Shown here: positions 7,282-9,034 of the stretch, piece after piece
How positions within the stretch are numbered: the first letter of the stretch is position 1
Layout: each line of letters starts with the position of its first letter
Source: Chitinophagaceae bacterium
GTDB lineage: Bacteria; Bacteroidota; Bacteroidia; Chitinophagales; Chitinophagaceae
DNA length: 9,034 nt
Direction: 5' to 3'
Assembly (NCBI GenBank): GCA_021738605.1
Contig: JAIPBY010000094.1
Location: 1 to 9,034 of the forward strand
The notes under the pieces: model-generated
The model's input: the letters and a program-made list of their open reading frames with translations, nothing else
Database searches by the model: none
Told to the model about the DNA's origin: nothing
Translations under genes and position numbers: made by a program

Positions 7282-8517
7282 ATGAAACGTATTTTATCAA
7301 TGATTGTGCTGCTGGCCTGCTGTATCCTGCAAGGATGTGTCAAAGACCAGATCATGACCCGGACAACGGTGTATCGTCCGGAATACAAAACCAAGGAAGA
7401 GGTCAGGGCAAACATCAAAAGCAGCAGTCCCATTGAACTCACTGCGCCTGGAAAACTATTTTACAAGGATGGCTATGTATTCCTTAATGAACTGAACAAG
7501 GGAGTGCACATCATCGATGTAAAAAATCCTGCTTCACCCACCAATATTGCATTTGTCCATGTTCCTGGTGCCGTTGATCTTGCCGTAAGAGGCAATATCC
7601 TCTATGCTGACATGTACACTGACCTGGTGGCCATAGACATCACCAATCCCAAGGCAGTACAGTTAAAAACTGTTGTGCCTGGAGTATTCCCAGAGCGTTA
7701 TTATTCTTCTTTTATTCCTGAAAAGGATATGGTGATCACAGAATGGATTGCTGTTGATACCGTTTTAAAACACGATGAAGTCATCAATTGGGGAATGATG
7801 AAATCGGATGTGCTGATGACCATGTCTGCATCATCCCCTTCGTCTTCCGGCGTTTCCAATGGAACGGGTGGTAGCATGGCAAGGTTTGCCTTGAGTGATG
7901 ACAGGATGTATACTGTTGATTATTCCAAACTGAAAGTATTCAATACCGCCATACCGGAAAAGCCCGTCTTTATCAAAGAATTGAGCGCCGGTGGCTGGGA
8001 TATTGAAACGATTTTCCCTTTCGGGAAAAATCTGTTTCTGGGATCCATGACGGGCATGCATATTTTTGACATCACTTCAAAAGACAACCCTTTCAGGACA
8101 GGCTCTTTCACGCATGCACGTGTATGTGATCCGGTGATCAGTGATGGCAAGAATGCTTTTGTGACCTTACGAAATGGTACGAAATGTGCCGGCTATATCA
8201 ACCAGTTGGATGTAGTGGACATCTCAGATCTTTCCAAGCCCAAGCTGTTGAAGTCTTACCCTTTGACAAACCCTCACGGTCTCTCAAAAGAGGGAGATAT
8301 TTTGATCATTTGTGAAGGAGCAGATGGTGTTAAGTTTTTCAATGCTGCAGATGTGAACAATATCAAACAGCTGGCCCATGTAAAAGGGATGAATGCATTT
8401 GATGTCATTGCATTGGGTAAGGTTGCCATGGTTTCTGCTGCAGATGCCCTCTATCTCATTGATTTTTCCATTCCTTCCAATCCGGTTCTAAAGGGAAGCG
8501 TAAGCATTAAAAAATAA
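7282..8517 (+). CDS. LVIVD-repeat beta-propeller lipoprotein
   Basis: Predicted surface or periplasmic lipoprotein of 411 residues. The type II signal peptide has the lipobox LQGC with Cys19 as the lipidated residue. Seven copies of a degenerate LVIVD-type unit (hydrophobic strand, IDI/FD, N/S-P, then a strand) start near residues 74, 115, 217, 258, 309, 349 and 390. Examples are GVHIIDVKNPASP, LVAIDITNP, GMHIFDITSKDNP, LDVVDISDLSKP and LYLIDFSIPSNP. The spacing is about 40 residues except for about 51 between 258 and 309 and an insertion between 115 and 217. The insertion holds a Ser/Gly-rich linker (182-198) before MARFAL. This predicts a seven-bladed propeller, usually a binding scaffold rather than an enzyme. 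The frame is open from a TTG at 7255, but the ATG at 7282 starts the signal peptide. The next gene starts two bases after the stop. Function is unknown. Confidence 0.88.
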   Translation: MKRILSMIVLLACCILQGCVKDQIMTRTTVYRPEYKTKEEVRANIKSSSPIELTAPGKLFYKDGYVFLNELNKGVHIIDVKNPASPTNIAFVHVPGAVDLAVRGNILYADMYTDLVAIDITNPKAVQLKTVVPGVFPERYYSSFIPEKDMVITEWIAVDTVLKHDEVINWGMMKSDVLMTMSASSPSSSGVSNGTGGSMARFALSDDRMYTVDYSKLKVFNTAIPEKPVFIKELSAGGWDIETIFPFGKNLFLGSMTGMHIFDITSKDNPFRTGSFTHARVCDPVISDGKNAFVTLRNGTKCAGYINQLDVVDISDLSKPKLLKSYPLTNPHGLSKEGDILIICEGADGVKFFNAADVNNIKQLAHVKGMNAFDVIALGKVAMVSAADALYLIDFSIPSNPVLKGSVSIKK

Positions 8518-8519
8518 AC

Positions 8520-9034
8520 ATGGCAAACAGGATGATTCGGTATTCCTTGATCTTGGCCATGCTGGGATCAGGTGCAGTAAAGGCACAACAAAATAACTGG
8601 AAACCATGGGTATTGCCTGAGGCAGGAAAGCTGATTGCTGCTGCTGATTTTTCAACCGATTACCGACTCCATCTGGGTCTTGAAAAAAAAGGGCTCATGT
8701 TGGGCTTGGGAGGGGCCATTGATCAATACAGGTTCCAATCCTATCCAGTTTATATGCAGGCAAGAAAGTCATTGGTATTCAGGAAAGTGAATGGTTTCCT
8801 ATTTTCAAGCCTGGGATACAACCTGAAATCTGGCACCGAAACCGTCTCCAATTGGAGTGGTTGGTGGTTGCCTTCAACAAAGGAGGTCTCCTATCGTGGC
8901 GGTGCATACGCCGAATTGGGACTGGGTCATGTTGTAAAAATCCTGAAAAAACAAAGACTTCATCTTTCTGTTTCCTGGGTGATGAAATCCGTAGAAGAAA
9001 GCTATGCATCAAGCATTTGGAATCCGGCGGATCA
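8520..9034 (+). CDS. Exported protein, probable outer-membrane beta-structure, 3' end missing
   Basis: The frame opens at the ATG at 8520 and runs without a stop to the window end (171 codons). A Sec signal peptide is clear: MANRMIRY, the hydrophobic SLILAMLG, then a likely cleavage after VKA (residue 22), before QQNNWKPW. The mature part alternates polar and hydrophobic or aromatic residues in strand-like stretches: HLGLEKKGLMLGLGGAI, LFSSLGYNLKSG, AYAELGLGHVVKI and LHLSVSWVMKS. These resemble outer-membrane beta-barrel hairpins, with a Trp-rich loop (SNWSGWWLP, 110-118). No family is recognised. The start lies two bases after the stop of the LVIVD lipoprotein gene, so the two are probably translationally coupled and act together. 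ATG at 8532 (residue 5) is an alternative start that would keep the signal peptide. Confidence 0.8.
   Translation, partial: MANRMIRYSLILAMLGSGAVKAQQNNWKPWVLPEAGKLIAAADFSTDYRLHLGLEKKGLMLGLGGAIDQYRFQSYPVYMQARKSLVFRKVNGFLFSSLGYNLKSGTETVSNWSGWWLPSTKEVSYRGGAYAELGLGHVVKILKKQRLHLSVSWVMKSVEESYASSIWNPAD

Noticed and set aside
8779..9012. 77-codon minus-strand open frame near the right edge
   Set aside because: The plus-strand frame from 8520 is open through the whole stretch, has a signal peptide and is coupled to the upstream gene; the minus frame has no supporting feature.

Overview
The window looks like Bacteroidota chromosome, most likely a Chitinophagaceae-type environmental bacterium. The evidence is a SusC/SusD outer-membrane uptake pair, A-rich leaders without Shine-Dalgarno sequences, -7 boxes resembling the Bacteroidota TAnnTTTG consensus, and several secreted or lipoprotein precursors. 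The taxonomic level is inferred from protein style alone. There is no rRNA, tRNA, CRISPR array, transposase or other mobile element.

Layout, left to right. (1) The 5' end of a leftward gene for a secreted protein (1-125), cut by the window edge. (2) A 185-bp divergent intergenic region. (3) A rightward two-gene operon: a SusC/RagA-type TonB-dependent transporter (311-3367) and its SusD/RagB-type lipoprotein (3401-4993). (4) A convergent, leftward C4-dicarboxylate transporter of the DctA type (5019-6254), with a probable shared bidirectional terminator at the junction. (5) A rightward GT2-like glycosyltransferase (6333-7202), diverging from dctA. (6) A rightward pair: a lipoprotein built of about seven LVIVD-type propeller repeats (7282-8517) and, two bases later, a predicted exported, possibly outer-membrane protein that runs off the right edge (8520-9034).

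How the genes may work together. SusC and SusD form a 'pedal-bin' outer-membrane importer: SusD captures the ligand at the surface and SusC moves it to the periplasm using TonB energy. No glycoside hydrolase, peptidase, sigma factor or anti-sigma factor lies beside them here, so the substrate cannot be named. DctA would import succinate, fumarate or malate across the inner membrane and is transcribed separately. The glycosyltransferase stands alone. The LVIVD lipoprotein and the protein after it are probably co-translated and may form a surface complex, but neither has a known role. Overall this is mostly ordinary accessory Bacteroidota sequence. The best leads are the LVIVD/exported-protein pair, the possibly leaderless glycosyltransferase mRNA, and the compact bidirectional terminator overlapping the end of dctA.
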